Source: Zanthoxylum bungeanum | Taxonomy: Eukaryota; Streptophyta; Magnoliopsida; Sapindales; Rutaceae | Direction: 5' to 3' | DNA length: 64,000 nucleotides | Assembly (NCBI GenBank): GCA_019454045.1 | Contig: SKCR01035553.1 | Location: 123,195-187,194 of the forward strand | Part shown: positions 33,410-45,324 of the stretch, piece after piece | Layout of the letters: every line of letters begins with the position of its first letter | Position numbering within the stretch: position 1 is the stretch's first letter | Notes under the pieces: model-generated | What the model saw: the letters and a program-made list of their open reading frames with translations, nothing else | Told to the model about the DNA's origin: nothing | Databases searched by the model: none | Position numbers and translations under genes: made by a program

Positions 33410-35124
33410 TTATTTGATTGATAATTCTTTGCCAGCTGTTTCTCCATTCTCGAGCCTCGATAAGTGATCTGCCACCTGGTTTTCTGTTCCTTTCCTGTCT
33501 CGAATCTCCACGTCGAATTCTTGCAAAAGAAGTATCCAACGGATCAATCTGGGTTTGGCATCTTTCTTTGTGATCAGATATTTGATTGCTGAATGATCTG
33601 TATAGACCACCACTTTGGGACCCAACAGATAGGAGCAGAATTTGTCAAAAGCGTACACAACTGTTAGCAACTCCTTTTCAGTGGTTGTGTAGTTGAGTTG
33701 AGCTTCATTCAGAGTTCTGCTGGAGTAGTAAATGGTGTGGAAAATCTTTGCTTTGCGTTGTCCCAAAACTGCACCTACAACAAAATCACTAGCATCACAC
33801 ATTACCTCAAATGGAAGGGTCCAGTCTGGTGCTACTATGATGGGAGCAGAGACCAGCTTCTGTTTTAAGATTTCAAAAGCTTCATGGCATTCTTTGGTGA
33901 AGTTGAAAGGCACATCTTTCTCCAGAAGATTGCATAGAGGTTTAGCAATCTTGGAAAAGTCTTTGATAAATCTCCTGTAAAAACCTGCATGTCCAAGAAA
34001 ACTTCGAATACCTTTAACTGATGTTGGTGGAGGTAGTTTTTCAATTGTCTCTATCTTTGCTTTGTCTACCTCAATCCCCTTTTGTGAGATCCGGTGTCCA
34101 AGAACAATGCCTTCCTGCACCATAAAGTGGCATTTCTCCCAGTTGAGTACCAGGTTTGTATCTTCGCACCTTTGTAACACCTGTTCCAAATTTTGCAAAC
34201 AATGGTCAAAAGAATCTCCAAACACAGAAAAATCATCCATAAAAACCTCCATACTCTGCTCTAGCATGTCTGAGAAAATGGCCATCATGCAACGCTGAAA
34301 TGTGGCAGGGGCATTACATAATCCAAATGGCATCCTGCGGAAAGCAAAAGTACCATAGGGACATGTAAAGTAGTTTTCTCCTGGTCTTCTGGTGCGATGG
34401 TAATCTGATTGTACCCTGAATATCCGTCCAGAAAGCAATAGAACTCATGTCCTGCCAGTCTTTCTAACATCTGGTCAATGAATGGTAGCGGAAAATGGTC
34501 CTTCCTCGTGGCTTTGTTAAGTTTTCGATAATCCATGCATAATCTCCATCCAGTCACTGTTCTTGTTGGGATTAGCTCATTTTTTTCATTGGTGACCACA
34601 ATAATTCCTGATTTCTTTAGCACACACTGCATAGCACTCACCCAACTGCTGTCTGAGATGGGGTAAATGATGCCAGCATCTAACCATTTGATGATTTCTT
34701 TCTTCACGACTTCCTTCATGATTGGATTGAGTCTCCGTTGATGCTCCACTATGGGTTTGTATTCATCATTCATCAGAATCTTGTGCATGTAAAATGATGG
34801 ACTAATGCCTCGAATGTCTGCTATAGTCCAGCCAATGGCTCTTTTGTGCTCTTCTAATACTCTCAGTAGTTTTTCTTCCTGATCCAATGTTAGAGAAGAA
34901 GAAATAATAACAGGTAATTCAGAAGAGTTTCCAAGAAATGCATACCTGAGATGGCTCGAAAGTGACTTCAGCTCCAGCTGTGGTGGTTCTTCAATCGAAG
35001 GCTTGATTCGATCTTTCTTTGGCAATTCCAAGCTTTCAACTGGTGGTGTTGGTTTGAATCGAAATGGTTTGTCAAGGTAGTTAATACATTCCAGGATTTC
35101 AGCATCTAGCTCGTTGTCAGTCAT
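33410..35124 (-). pseudogene. Athila-2 reverse transcriptase and RNase H, one frameshift
   Basis: RT starts in the 33410-35124 region after the PR-RT linker (LRYAFLGNSSELPV). Blocks: WRLCMDYRKLNKATRKDHFP, then a one-base loss near 34370 in the 'TCPYG' codons shifts the frame; [19 protein letters not shown], the active site [10 protein letters not shown] (F-M-D-D), then [16 protein letters not shown]. RNase H blocks are [30 protein letters not shown] and [11 protein letters not shown]. The frame ends at a TAA (33410) before integrase; it otherwise continues directly into the integrase frame, as expected for one polyprotein. Confidence 0.92.
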
Positions 35125-35297
35125 ATTGGTGATGCAAGCTTCAAGTGTATCCGTGGGATTTGGCTCAGTATCCTGAATGATACTATCAATAACATCAACT
35201 CTGAAGCATTCTTCTTCTTCCTTTTCATCACTCGGAATTTCATAGCTTTGAAAACATTAAAGGTCACTTCTTGGTCCTGCACTTTCATGGTTAGTTC

Positions 35298-35927
35298 TCA
35301 TTTTTGCACATCAATTACAGTTTTACCTGTAGCCAAAAATGGTCTCCCAAGAATGATAGGTATTTCTTTGTCTTCTTCCATGTCAAGGATGATGAAATCT
35401 GCTGGAAGGATGAGTTTGTCAACTTTGACAAGCACATTTTCAACGACTCCTCTTGGAAATGCTAGCGTTCGATCAGCAAGTTGCAAAGATACCGAGGTAG
35501 GTATTGCTTCTCTAATTTGCAGTTTCCTGTAAATAGAAAAAGGCATTAAATTAACACGGGCACCTAAATCACATAAAGCCTTACCGATGTAATGTTCTCC
35601 AATGGTGCAAGGTACAGTGAAACTGCCAGGATCTTTCAACTTTGGGGGAAGCTTCCTCTGAATGATGGCGCTGCATTCTTCTGTCAAAGCTACTGTCTCG
35701 TAATCTCCCAATCTTCGTTTTCGTGAAAGAATGTCTTTCATGAATTTTACATAGCTGGGCATTTGTTCCAAGGCTTCTGCAAATGGTATGTTAATGTGCA
35801 GCTTTTTGAAAATCTCCAAGAAACGAGCAAACTGTTTTTCTAGTTTGTTTTTCTGAAGACGCTGAGGAAAAGGTGGTGGTGGAGTGATCTGTTCTTTTTC
35901 TTTTTCCTTTGCTTCTTTTTCTTCCAT
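35298..35927 (-). pseudogene. Athila-2 gag C-terminus and aspartic protease
   Basis: The region is in frame with gag upstream. A Pro/Glu-rich linker (TPPPPFPQRLQKNKLEKQF) is followed by the protease with active site CDLGARVNLMP and the ILGRPFLAT flap-distal block; the D-L-G form is usual for Athila proteases. A TGA ends it at 35298, and a one-base frameshift near 35240 separates it from RT. PR would cut the Gag-Pol polyprotein. Confidence 0.88.
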
Positions 35928-36107
35928 CTGCGGAACTGCATCTTTTGGAATATCTTCAATTGTTGCCTTGATTCCAACATCTTTGTTGATCTCAGTACCA
36001 CTCTTTAAGGTAATGGCTTGACATTGCTCATTCCCTCGGTTCCTTGGATTTGGTTCTGTGTTGCTGGGAAGATTACCTGGCGGTCTGTAACTCTGAGCAT
36101 TGGCCAG

Positions 36108-37325
36108 TTATCCGATTTGATTCTCCAGTGCTTTGATGGAAGCTGATTGGCTCTGAATCATAGCTTCATATCTTTTTAATTGAGCTAACATCTCTGCCAT
36201 CACTGGTTCATTTGTCTGCTCCTAGCCTTTATTCTGTTGCTGGAATCCAGGTGGTGTATAGTTATTTTGCCCTGAATTGTTGCTCTATGAAAAATTAGGA
36301 TGATTCCTCCACCCTGGGTTGTAGGTGTTGGAATATGGATTGTTCCCCTGTCTGTTGAAATTGTTGACATAATTCACTGTTTCTTCAAGTTGGTTTGGTT
36401 CTGGTGCTCCTCCATATGGTGAACTTGTGGATCCAGTGATGCTTTGAGTGTTGAGAGTCTCCATAAATTTGCATATCTGATCCAGCTTGGTGTTGACTGC
36501 TGTATTTGCTCCAACTTCATAAATTCCTGCAATTCTTTGAATCAGACTTCTTTCTGTTGGCCACAAGGAATTGTTGTTGGCCATTTCTTCAATTAGGTCC
36601 CAGGCTTGATCTTCTCCTTTTGCCATCAAAGTTCCTCCAGCAGCAGCATCAACTGTGGTTCTCATCAGTCCAGAAAGTCCATTATAGAAAGTTTGGACTT
36701 GAAGCCATTTTGGAATCTCATGGTGAGGACATTTCCGGAGCAAATCTTTGTATCTTTCCCAAGCTTCGTACAGGGATTCTGAATCTTGCTGCACAAAGGA
36801 TGTGATGTCATTTCTCAACTTTGCAGTTCTGGCTGGTGGAAAGTATTTTGCAAGGAATTTGGTGGCTAGAGTGTTCCAAGTTGTGATGGATCCAGCTAGT
36901 AGTGAATGTAGCCAAGCTTTTGCTCTGTCTTTCAAGGAATATGGGAAAACTCTCAGTCTCATAGCTTCTTCAGCTCCTCGGTTGTAATTGAACGTGCCGC
37001 AAACTTCCAGGAAGTTGCTGATGTGGGCATTAGGATCTTCAGTTGCATTTCCTCCAAACTGAACTGTCTGCTGAATCATCTGAATGCAAGTTTTGATGTC
37101 ACCCGCATTTGCTGGTAAGGAAGGAAGTACAATACAGGAAATGAGGCCATCTATCACCGGAATGGTTCTGTCTCGAATGGGAATTGGTGGTGCAACCTCC
37201 AAAGGTTCAGGTTCCATGTTGACTAAAGCTTCTTGGCCTTCTCGCCTTTCCATTCTCAATTGTCTGATGGTTCTTTCAATTTCTGGGTCAAGCGGTCGGA
37301 TTTCAAAGCTTCTGGTTCGTCTCAT
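36108..37325 (-). pseudogene. Athila-2 gag, three stops
   Basis: The first ATG is at 37325 (MRRTRSFEIRPL). The capsid-like domain has the Athila blocks EDPNAHISNFLEVCGTF, RLRVFPYSLKDRAKAWL, FLAKYFPPARTAKLRNDI, FVQQDSESLYEAWERYKD and LQVQTFYNGL. The Asn/Gln-rich C-terminal tail is broken by TAG at 36285, TAG at 36222 and TAA at 36108. Gag would form the virus-like particle. An acceptor-like TGTTTCAG lies just upstream (exon edge 37340). Confidence 0.9.
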
Positions 37326-37434
37326 GAAGTGTCTGAGAACCTGAAACACAATAAAACAAAAACAATAAGTAAAAAGAAAAATTAAATACAAGTAACGAAT
37401 CTAACCCGTAAACTAATAGTAAAAGATAACTAAG

Positions 37435-37452
37435 TCCCCGACAACGGCGCCA
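37435..37452 (-). other. Athila-2 primer-binding site (tRNA-Asp)
   Basis: On the minus strand TGGCGCCGTTGTCGGGGA pairs with the 3' end of plant tRNA-Asp with one mismatch. It lies 6 bp inside the 5' LTR, as is usual for Athila elements. Confidence 0.85.
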
Positions 37453-38374
37453 AAAACTTGACCGGCGTAAACACACACGTATAACGCAAGCGTACATATC
37501 GTTCAAGTAGTATAAAAAGTATCGATCCCACGAGGACTTAAAACCTTATCTATTAATTTTTATGAGGTCAAATGATTACTAGTATCTAACAGGTTGTTTA
37601 ATTGATTTGAAATGACGATGATTCTAAATTTAAAACAAGTAAATAAAATTGCTTAAAAGTAGATTTTAAGAAAATTCAATATTAAAAACTATCTAGGGTT
37701 GTGATTTATTCCAATATTAATTAAAGATGAAGTGATTATCTTATAGTTGGGTAAAATATTGATTTATTAACCTGAAACACTAAATTATGTAAAAGCCTCT
37801 TCCGATGGTCAATTACAAATACCTAGTATAATCCAATTGAACCATATGTCTATGTCAACCAAATTACCTAGATTCATTAAGATTAAGTTCCAATTATGGC
37901 TACCCCCGCCCGACAGGTATATTCCTATCCTGTAAGGAAATCTATTAAAGGGTTATCTATCCTCAAGGAAGATCGTGGGCTATTGAGTCTAAGGTCTTAA
38001 ACTTAAAATCCCTATGTCTAGTTCATTTTAAGTTTACCTAATCAATTTAATTAAAGACCAGTTAATTAAAGAGCATTAAGATTAAGACTCAATAAACAAA
38101 TCTTTATTTTACTCAAACTATAATCTAACCCCTTATAAACCCGTGATATTGGATTTCATCACAACCCTAGATAACTAACTTAGTTATGACACATAACTAG
38201 GGCTAGTAAAAACTTAAAAGTAAAAGCCATAAAGTAACAGTGCTGAAAAGTAATTGCAGTAAAGTAAAAGCTTTAAAAGTAAAATAAAATAAAATGCTAA
38301 GGTAAAAGGAATTATTTCTACTACTACTTATTTATATATCTCCCCATAAAATAATATATAAACTTATGATTATT

Positions 38375-38545
38375 ACCAAGCAGCCATATAGGCGGTAACC
38401 TGATTAAGTCAATTTAAGTCCAACCAGCCATAAAGGCGGAACCAAAGTAAACCAGCCATAAAGGCGGAACCAAAATAAACCAGCCATAAAGGCGGAACAA
38501 AAATAAACCAGCCATAAAGGCGGAAAAGGAATTTTATTACCAACC
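38375..38545 (-). repeat. minisatellite in the Athila-2 5' LTR
   Basis: Same CCAGCCATAAAGGCGGAAC-based units as 28100-28240, with one extra unit, which accounts for most of the 29-bp length difference between the LTRs. Confidence 0.85.
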
Positions 38546-38843
38546 GACCAATCTGGCGGTATCCTGATTAAGTCAAATTTTAAATAGTAAATATATTATT
38601 TTTAAGGGAGATTAATCTAAATAGTAATAGTAAAAGAATTACCTTTCACCCTAGCATAAAGAAGTTACCTCCTCATGATTGAATAGTAAAAACTGTAAAA
38701 TAAAGAAAGTAAATTACTATTATTACAAAACGTAATTAAAAATTACAAAACTAAATTAAAAGAAACTTAGAGAGAGAAGAACTCCCTAATTACATCAAAG
38801 AAGTGAGAGAGAATGGTACAATGAAATCTGAAATTTCGAGCTC

Positions 38844-38851
38844 TATTTATA
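38844..38851 (-). promoter_or_regulatory. TATA box, Athila-2 5' LTR
   Basis: TATAAATA on the minus strand in the LTR that would transcribe gag-pol and the accessory ORFs. Confidence 0.65.
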
Positions 38852-38940
38852 GGCGCGGATAAGGGTCCAGAGTCGCGACGCTGGAACAGTTCAGCGTCGC
38901 GACTCCAGCTACAGTGAATCATGGCACAATCACGGCTTGA

Positions 38941-39183
38941 CACGTGGCGAGGCGGCTAAGAGCTCAGATCCTTATCCGATGACGTGGCACTGTTCATGAC
39001 ATCATTGGTGACATCACGCTGACGTGTGGAGGGCAATTGTCGGCACCGTGAGATCTCGACACGTGGCACCGGCGCACATTAGCAAGTCCTTTGAGATGGT
39101 GACACGTGGCACGGCGCAAGATAGCCTGATCGGCGCATTTTAGCAGCGGCGCACGTTAGCAAATTTTCTGATTGGTCCACGTG
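38941..39183 (-). promoter_or_regulatory. G-box/ABRE cluster, Athila-2 5' LTR
   Basis: Perfect CACGTG at 38941, 39060, 39103 and 39178, plus an ACGTGGC near 38982, all upstream of the TATA box. The TGACGTCA of the other LTR reads TGACATCA here. All four hexamers are kept in both LTRs. Confidence 0.65.
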
Positions 39184-42100
39184 TCCACGGCGTACTTTAG
39201 CAAATCCGGCGCATTCTGGGCGTCGCGACGCGAAAGGCTTCAGCGTCGCAACGCTGAAATGACGATTTTGCCCTTTTTGTCTAGTTTTTCCTGTTTTGCT
39301 CCAATTCACCTCCAGAATGTCCTGAAACTTTATTTATCTACAAAATAACACAAAACACATCAAAATATTTACAAAACCCAAGAAACTATACAAAATATTA
39401 GGTTAAATGAGTGGGAAATAGTGATAGATTCACCACTCATCAAGTACGAGGAACTTACGTGTTCGGATAGTCCGACAACCGAATTTACTGCCAACATATC
39501 CGGGGATCTCATGGGTCGCTTCCCAAAGATTCATTGATGACGTATGACTCGCACTTTTAATTAATCTGGGATTAATTAGATGAGAGGGAAAATTAATCTG
39601 GGATTAACTGCGGAGATATTTTATCTGGGATAAAATATCATTTAAAGAGAGATAACGATTAATTTGGAATTAATCGGTTAAATTAATATATTCGATATAT
39701 TAAACGAAATTAGATTTTGACGCAGAATTGAAATTAGATTTTAATTCTTGCGAACGAATTAATTTAGAATTAATTCGTAAGCGACGTGAATAGTGACTTC
39801 GCTAGGCGTAATCATTTAATTACGACGCAACAGAAAATTCGTTAATTTAGAATTAGCGAACCCGGGACCGTTATTATTTGCGAGCGCATTCGCATTTCGA
39901 ATTCGAGTGTGACACGCAAGTTAAATCAAGCGTCAAATCATTAGTCGCATCAAGCGTCAAATCACTTGTCACTTTGAGTGATGTGACTTGACAACTTGAT
40001 TGAAGTGACTTGATGTGTGTGGTTGGATAAACTTGTACTTGTTTGACTTTTGAAATCAAATAAAGGTATATGTTAATTGATTTTAGAAATCAATTCAACC
40101 ATTACACAAAACCTATTCTCTCTCTTTCTTCTTCACTCCCTCTCTCACGCCATTTTCTGTTTTTACTGGGCTAAACCCGAAATGAAGGGAATCAAAGTGT
40201 GGATTTTTGTGGCAAAAATAAAGAGAGCTAGCACTATGAGAGACATGCGAAGGTGATAGGGAAGTCCACCCATGAGCCGGGAACCATTCGACGAAGCTTG
40301 GAGCTTGACGAAGGACCACCATTCACGCCAAACCAGTGAGCTTGGACTGCAGTTTGCCATGACTGTGAGGAGCAGAATTTGAAGTTTTGTTCATCAAAGC
40401 GTCGCTCAACCGATCGATGTAAGTATTCCGCGACTTCCTCGATTGTATTCACACATGTTCATGCTTGATTTATGATCCTTGGGACCCTTAGAATATCCAA
40501 CACGAATGCCATAAATTTGAAAATCCCTATATCTTTCATTTATCAATCAAACATACTTAGTTTCATATTTTATATCTGGAAACCTTTGATACAAAACTTA
40601 TTAATTACAAATATTCATTTAAAAAGTGTTTAGCTTATACTCATTCCTTATCATGCTTAACCACTTCAATCTCTATACAAATAAATCACATATATAAACA
40701 ATATCAACTTATTCATATACTGTTTTCCCCATTTTCTGATTCCATATAACAAACCTATACATATCTTAACATCAAACACATATACAAATATATGTTCATA
40801 TACTTATACATTTACTTATTTATTTACTTACATGTAATCATATAGTCACATTACGTACATCTAAACATACACATAGACATTATGCTCATCAAACATTTCA
40901 CTTCATATCAAAGCATTAATAAAAATTCATACATGTGACGGTCGATAAACTTAACTATACGTAATCTCGTACCCAGTACTCAAAATCGCCTCTTAACTAT
41001 TCTCTTTTATCCTAACATGTTAATCATCTATATCTGTGTATGTGTATGTGTGTATATATATATATATATTTAAAACATGAATTCACCAATTCAAGTTCTC
41101 GTCGCATGGGTTACTTACCTAGCTTCGTGGGCACTCTAGGTCCTAGTCACATCTGTCAAAATAAATGGTGAACGTCAAAATCACGACTTATGGAGTTCTC
41201 GATTAAACTCCAACAAAAACCTGGATCTTTCCATAACAACCAAATCAATTCCATGTTTAATACTTTCAATTTTATTAATCTTAAAATATCATTATAAACT
41301 AACCAAGTCATCAGTTAACTTAAATTCTTGGTTTACGTGTTTTTGGAAAATCTTCTGAAAAAGTTTCCGTAAACACTATGGAAGGGTCCCGAACCCTCTA
41401 AACCTACCTGGATTTATCTAAACACTATCATAACATTATATATGACTCATATCAATCATTACGATCAAAACACAACATTATACGCAAAAACTCACTTTTA
41501 TCGGAAACTTGCGTATTCTATCGAATCGATCCAACTCGTATCGTTTTCACCCGGATTCTACCAAATGCATATATTCATTATTATAATACTCAAGTAATTC
41601 ATTTTATATCATTACGTTACTCTACGAAACTACTGGATACATTGTATATTTAGCGAAAAACTTGAAATTTGTGGATTTTTACCAGGAAGTCTTACCGAGA
41701 TTTCGAGGCCATATACGGACTCCAAACAATCCCACGAACGTGCTGGAGTCGACGGAATTCCGATCGGAGTCACTATTCACCATGGATCACTATTCATCTG
41801 AATCTTTCTCTCTCGATTCACGAGAAACCAAGCGTCATTCTGTAAAACTGACACCGCAACCTTGTATTGGCGGGTGGCTCGGGCCGTGAAATGAAATGAC
41901 GAGCCATGATCTACAAAACCCACCACGCGCGTCTATGTCCTCTCTTTTGCCATTTTTCGGCGTCTCTGCTTCGTCGCCAGCCACCATCAAATACGCGGTG
42001 TCCAGAATCTTCCATTCACCTGTTCGCCGGCCGGCGGTGGCCGGCTAGGCACAACCAAATTCCCTTTTTGCATTTTTTGGGAATGGGGTCGAATGAGAGA

Positions 42101-42571
42101 GTTTTAGAATTTATGTCATTTTGGCAATTCTGGAAACTATGGATATTTATAGAAAATATCTGAAAATTATATCCTAACCCCCGAAAATTATAATTAGATC
42201 AATTTCATGGCTTTCTTGAAAATTCATATTTTTGATGCCTTTATTGTATAAATTTCAAAACTTATTCAACACGAAAGTTGTTTGTATCGGAAAAACGAGT
42301 CTGATGGTTTAAAAATCATCTCAATCGGAGTTCATTTCTATTTTTATTGCTGAAATAGGAAACTTTTATGCGTATAACGATAAAATCAGAAATCGCGTAA
42401 TCTATTTTCGAAAACATATGTATTCTGACGTGACGAAACTTCACTTAAAAATATTCTTTCCTATTTTCCAACACATAAAGTCTTATTTCCAAATATCTTT
42501 TAGTTCCAAATTCTAAACTTCAATTCAGAAATCTTCCAAAATCGTTCTGAAAAAATATTCGGGATATTACA

Positions 42572-43306
42572 ACAATAGACGAATGTTAGTTATATCTCAA
42601 GCATCATACATCGACAAGATTGTTTTACGATTTTGGATGTTGAATTTCAAGAAAGGTAATTTACTTTTTCGATATGGAATTCATTTTTCAAAGGAGCATT
42701 CTCCTAAGACACCTCAAATAGCTGAGGAAATAAGACATATTTCATATGTCTCAGCAGTTGGTAGTCTAATATATGCTATGATATGTACAAGATCAGATAT
42801 CTGCTTTCAAGACTCAAGTATATTAAGAGAACGAGAAATTATATACTTGTATATTCTGGTGGGATATGATCCTTAAAGGATATACATGTTCTAATTTTTA
42901 GCCGGATTAGTATTCACCCTAGTTGGTGGAGCCATAGTATGGAAGAGTATAATGCAATCTTACATTGCTGACTCCACCATGGAGACTGAGTATGTAGTAT
43001 ATTATGAAGCAACTAAGGAAACGATATGGCTCCATAATTTTTTGGAGATTTGGAAATTGTTCCAAATATGGATAAACCACTCACACTTTATTGCGATAAT
43101 GATAGTACAGTGGTAGATTCCAAAGAACCAAAAGGAAACTAGAAAGAGAAGCATATAGAGAGAAAATATCATCTCATTAGAGAGATATTGTAAATAGCGT
43201 TTGTAGAGAATTTGACTGATCCGTTTACGAAGACCTTGACGGCTAAAGTGTTTGAAGGTCACATAGAGGGTCTAGGATTATGCGATATATCTCATTTACT
43301 CTAGTG
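42572..43306 (+). pseudogene. copia-B RT end and RNase H, second fragment
   Basis: This resumes the RT frame left at 16955. ISQASYIDKIV, FRYGIHFSKEHSPKTPQ and YVSAVGSLIYAMICTRSDICF (42583-42810) are the copia RT C-terminus. The RNase H-type segment near 42965-43030 reads ADSTMETEYV. Stops and frameshifts follow. It ends at the PPT. Confidence 0.8.
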
Positions 43307-43785
43307 CAAGTGGGAGATTATTGGGATATTGACCATAGAGCATAATGTAATACACAAATTGAATTTTATTTTTAATAATAAACAATGCAGTTATTCATTT
43401 ATTAAATTATTGAATTTAAAATTACATATTATAAATTATCATATATACCATTTGATACTAAATGTACTTTCTGGCTTAGTGTATAAGTGTTATACACAAG
43501 AAGATTTAACTCTGAAATTAGTAATCCTAAATAGTCCGTAGAGAGCAAACAAAGACGAGCACTTTGTTAGTGGTTTATTTATAGCTACAGTTCATTCTAT
43601 ATTGTATGATTGCTTTGATCGGGGTTCGTTCATAAAGGATATGATCATATAGGACTGGACCAAGATAGAAATGAATTTCTTTTAATATCTGTTAAATAAA
43701 GAAATTCATATCAGTCTAACAGATGAGCATATATGGGTTGATCTGAATCATGAGTGTACTACGAACTCCTACATGACAGTTATGT
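43307..43785 (+). repeat. copia-B PPT and 5' end of its 3' LTR
   Basis: CAAGTGGGAGAT (43307-43318) is the copia PPT, followed by an LTR start TATTGGGATATT (expected TGTTGGGATATT). Only about 470 bp of LTR is present before Tekay-2 interrupts it at 43786. The LTR start resembles that of copia-C (61019), so the two may be related. Confidence 0.6.
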
Positions 43786-45324
43786 TGTAACATCCCGCTC
43801 CAGGAGATGTTACCGGCAAGGAATAGACTGATCTATCCCCTTGAGCCTCTATTTTTCTGACTATAATCCATCCTACAGCTCTATCCTAAATGTAGACTCA
43901 TATATGGGACCAAAGCCCAATTCAACTATATGCAATGTAATTTAATACGTATAACTGTAACCCAAATTACGACTTTGTACTAGACACTTTTGGTTTATTA
44001 CAACGACTTATACAATAATAATGTATGCATGCAACTCTGCTGTGACTCTGACTGGACTGTAACTCTGTACTCAATCTGTTAGACCCAAACACCCTAATGA
44101 CTGCCATCAGTATTCATCCTCTTGAACTCGTCCTCCGGGTAAAGCTGCAAAATAAAGAATCTGAGAGTGGGGGGTCAGATAGTTTGAACAACTTGGTGAG
44201 TGGATACTGAAAATAACAAAACCATAAGAAAAATCCAAAACATATCCGTAAACCAATTTTCATGCATGCATCGTCAAAAACATATCAAGCACTCAACGCC
44301 CAAGTCATGCGCATAGACTAAGCGAGGAACAAATGATCCCCTGTCAACAAGGTAGCGGGTCATACCATTTCAGATGGATGAGACCCTAATAAGCACCCTG
44401 GCGGAAACGTATGATGAGTTATAAAAATATAAAAACATGTAACAAGTGTCGCGGCGGAAATATATCATCAATCGATCATCTCAGCGGAAACATATAAATA
44501 GTTCATAAATCATAAAAACATTAAACAAGCGCTGAGACGGAAACATATAAACATCATGCATATTCTTCATCAATTTAAAACCTCAAAACTTGAAAAGAAA
44601 TTTAAGCGTAAGTCAAGAAAATATAAAACAATGTATCCACTCACTATGCTATGGCAAATCGAGAGTGGTACACGGTGTGAAAGATCATCGAGTATCCTAA
44701 CGTCGATCTAAAGCCAAAACAACTGTTAGTTTCTATAACCCGGAATATTTTCGTATGGCATAAAAGAATATGTAATGTATGGACTCTTAACCTTTATGAA
44801 TAGATGAGATATTTATGGTGCCTATAAATTTTATGGCTTAGGTTTCGAGTTACGCAAGCGTGATAGCGAAATTCAAAATTCTGCCCAATCTTGAAAATCC
44901 TATGCTCAAAGGTTAACTTCGCAAATTCACTGCAACTAATTAGGATAGACTCTAAAGCTGAAATTTTAATAAAATGGACATTCATGTGTCTAGTTTATAT
45001 CAGATTTTATGGATCTCAATTTCGATTTCGGAAACTTAAGTTCTAAGCCGAATTTCAAGGGTGATCAGAAAAAAAACTGGGTGTATTCGCAGCAGGTCAC
45101 CCAACTTCAAAAATTCAATTTGGCTTCATGCTAAGTCCAAAAATTCTGATTTTTGGTATGTTATTCTTTTATATCTCTATTTTACTCAGCATTTTACGGT
45201 TTATTATTTGGAGATCAAAAAATCAAGTTACGGCCTATTATTCACGACCCGTCCAGAATGAAACTTTGTTAAAGTTTACTGCCCAACATACTAATTTCAC
45301 CACTCTCTTAACTTAATTTAATTA

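Larger units (their letters stand above)
27185..39442 (-). mobile_element. Athila-2: complete Athila-type gypsy element carrying two extra ORFs
   Basis: A 12.26-kb element on the minus strand. LTRs at 27185-29139 and 37459-39442, TSD AGTAC, a PBS complementary to tRNA-Asp, then gag, PR, RT-RNase H, IN, a viral NABP-like ORF, a LOG ORF, an internal PPT, a 3' untranslated region and the PPT. The gag (EDPNAHISNFLEVC and FVQQDSESLYEAWERY blocks) and the tRNA-Asp PBS point to the Athila lineage. Gag-pol has at least ten in-frame stops and two frameshifts, while the two extra ORFs are open. LTRs look about 98% identical over the stretches I compared, so the insertion is fairly young and younger than its copia-A host. 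Confidence 0.95.
37459..39442 (-). repeat. Athila-2 5' LTR (promoter LTR)
   Basis: 1984 bp, TGACCGGC...ACTCATCA on the + strand, followed by TSD AGTAC. It would drive the genomic RNA leftward. It holds the same promoter features as the 3' LTR and one more minisatellite unit (38375-38545). Confidence 0.93.
18397..40502 (+). mobile_element. copia-A: Ty1/copia element, 3' LTR split by Athila-2
   Basis: LTRs begin TGTTGGACAATT and end ATCCAACA; a perfect TSD CGAAT flanks the element (18392-18396 and 40503-40507). The 5' LTR is 2002 bp. The 3' LTR is 26238-27184 plus 39448-40502, which also sums to 2002 bp when the Athila-2 TSD is counted once. Between them lie PBS, long leader, decayed gag-pol and PPT (5839 bp). 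The LTRs look about 95% identical over the first 170 bp I compared, while the coding region is badly broken. Confidence 0.92.
26238..40502 (+). repeat. copia-A 3' LTR, split (26238-27184 and 39448-40502)
   Basis: Near-identical to 18397-20398. Athila-2 interrupts it at AGTAC, which is duplicated on both sides (27180-27184 and 39443-39447); the unoccupied site is still visible in the 5' LTR near 19340. Confidence 0.92.
16956..42571 (-). mobile_element. Tekay-like gypsy solo LTR, split by copia-A (pieces 16956-18396 and 40508-42571)
   Basis: It begins TGTAACACCCCGCC and ends TTCGGGATATTACA, the near-palindromic ends typical of Tekay/Del-like chromoviral LTRs and similar to Tekay-2 (43786-56244). 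It interrupts copia-B between RT codons that continue on both sides (16955 and 42572). The flanks ACAAG and ACAAT are an imperfect TSD. Without the nested material it is about 3.5 kb. The two pieces contain no convincing gene, only a short GT/AT-rich microsatellite at about 41035-41070. Minus orientation is inferred from the match to Tekay-2. Confidence 0.65.

Noticed and set aside
41035..41070. GT/TA microsatellite, also (TA)n at 23412-23436 and 18342-18358
   Set aside because: Ordinary simple repeats without further signal.
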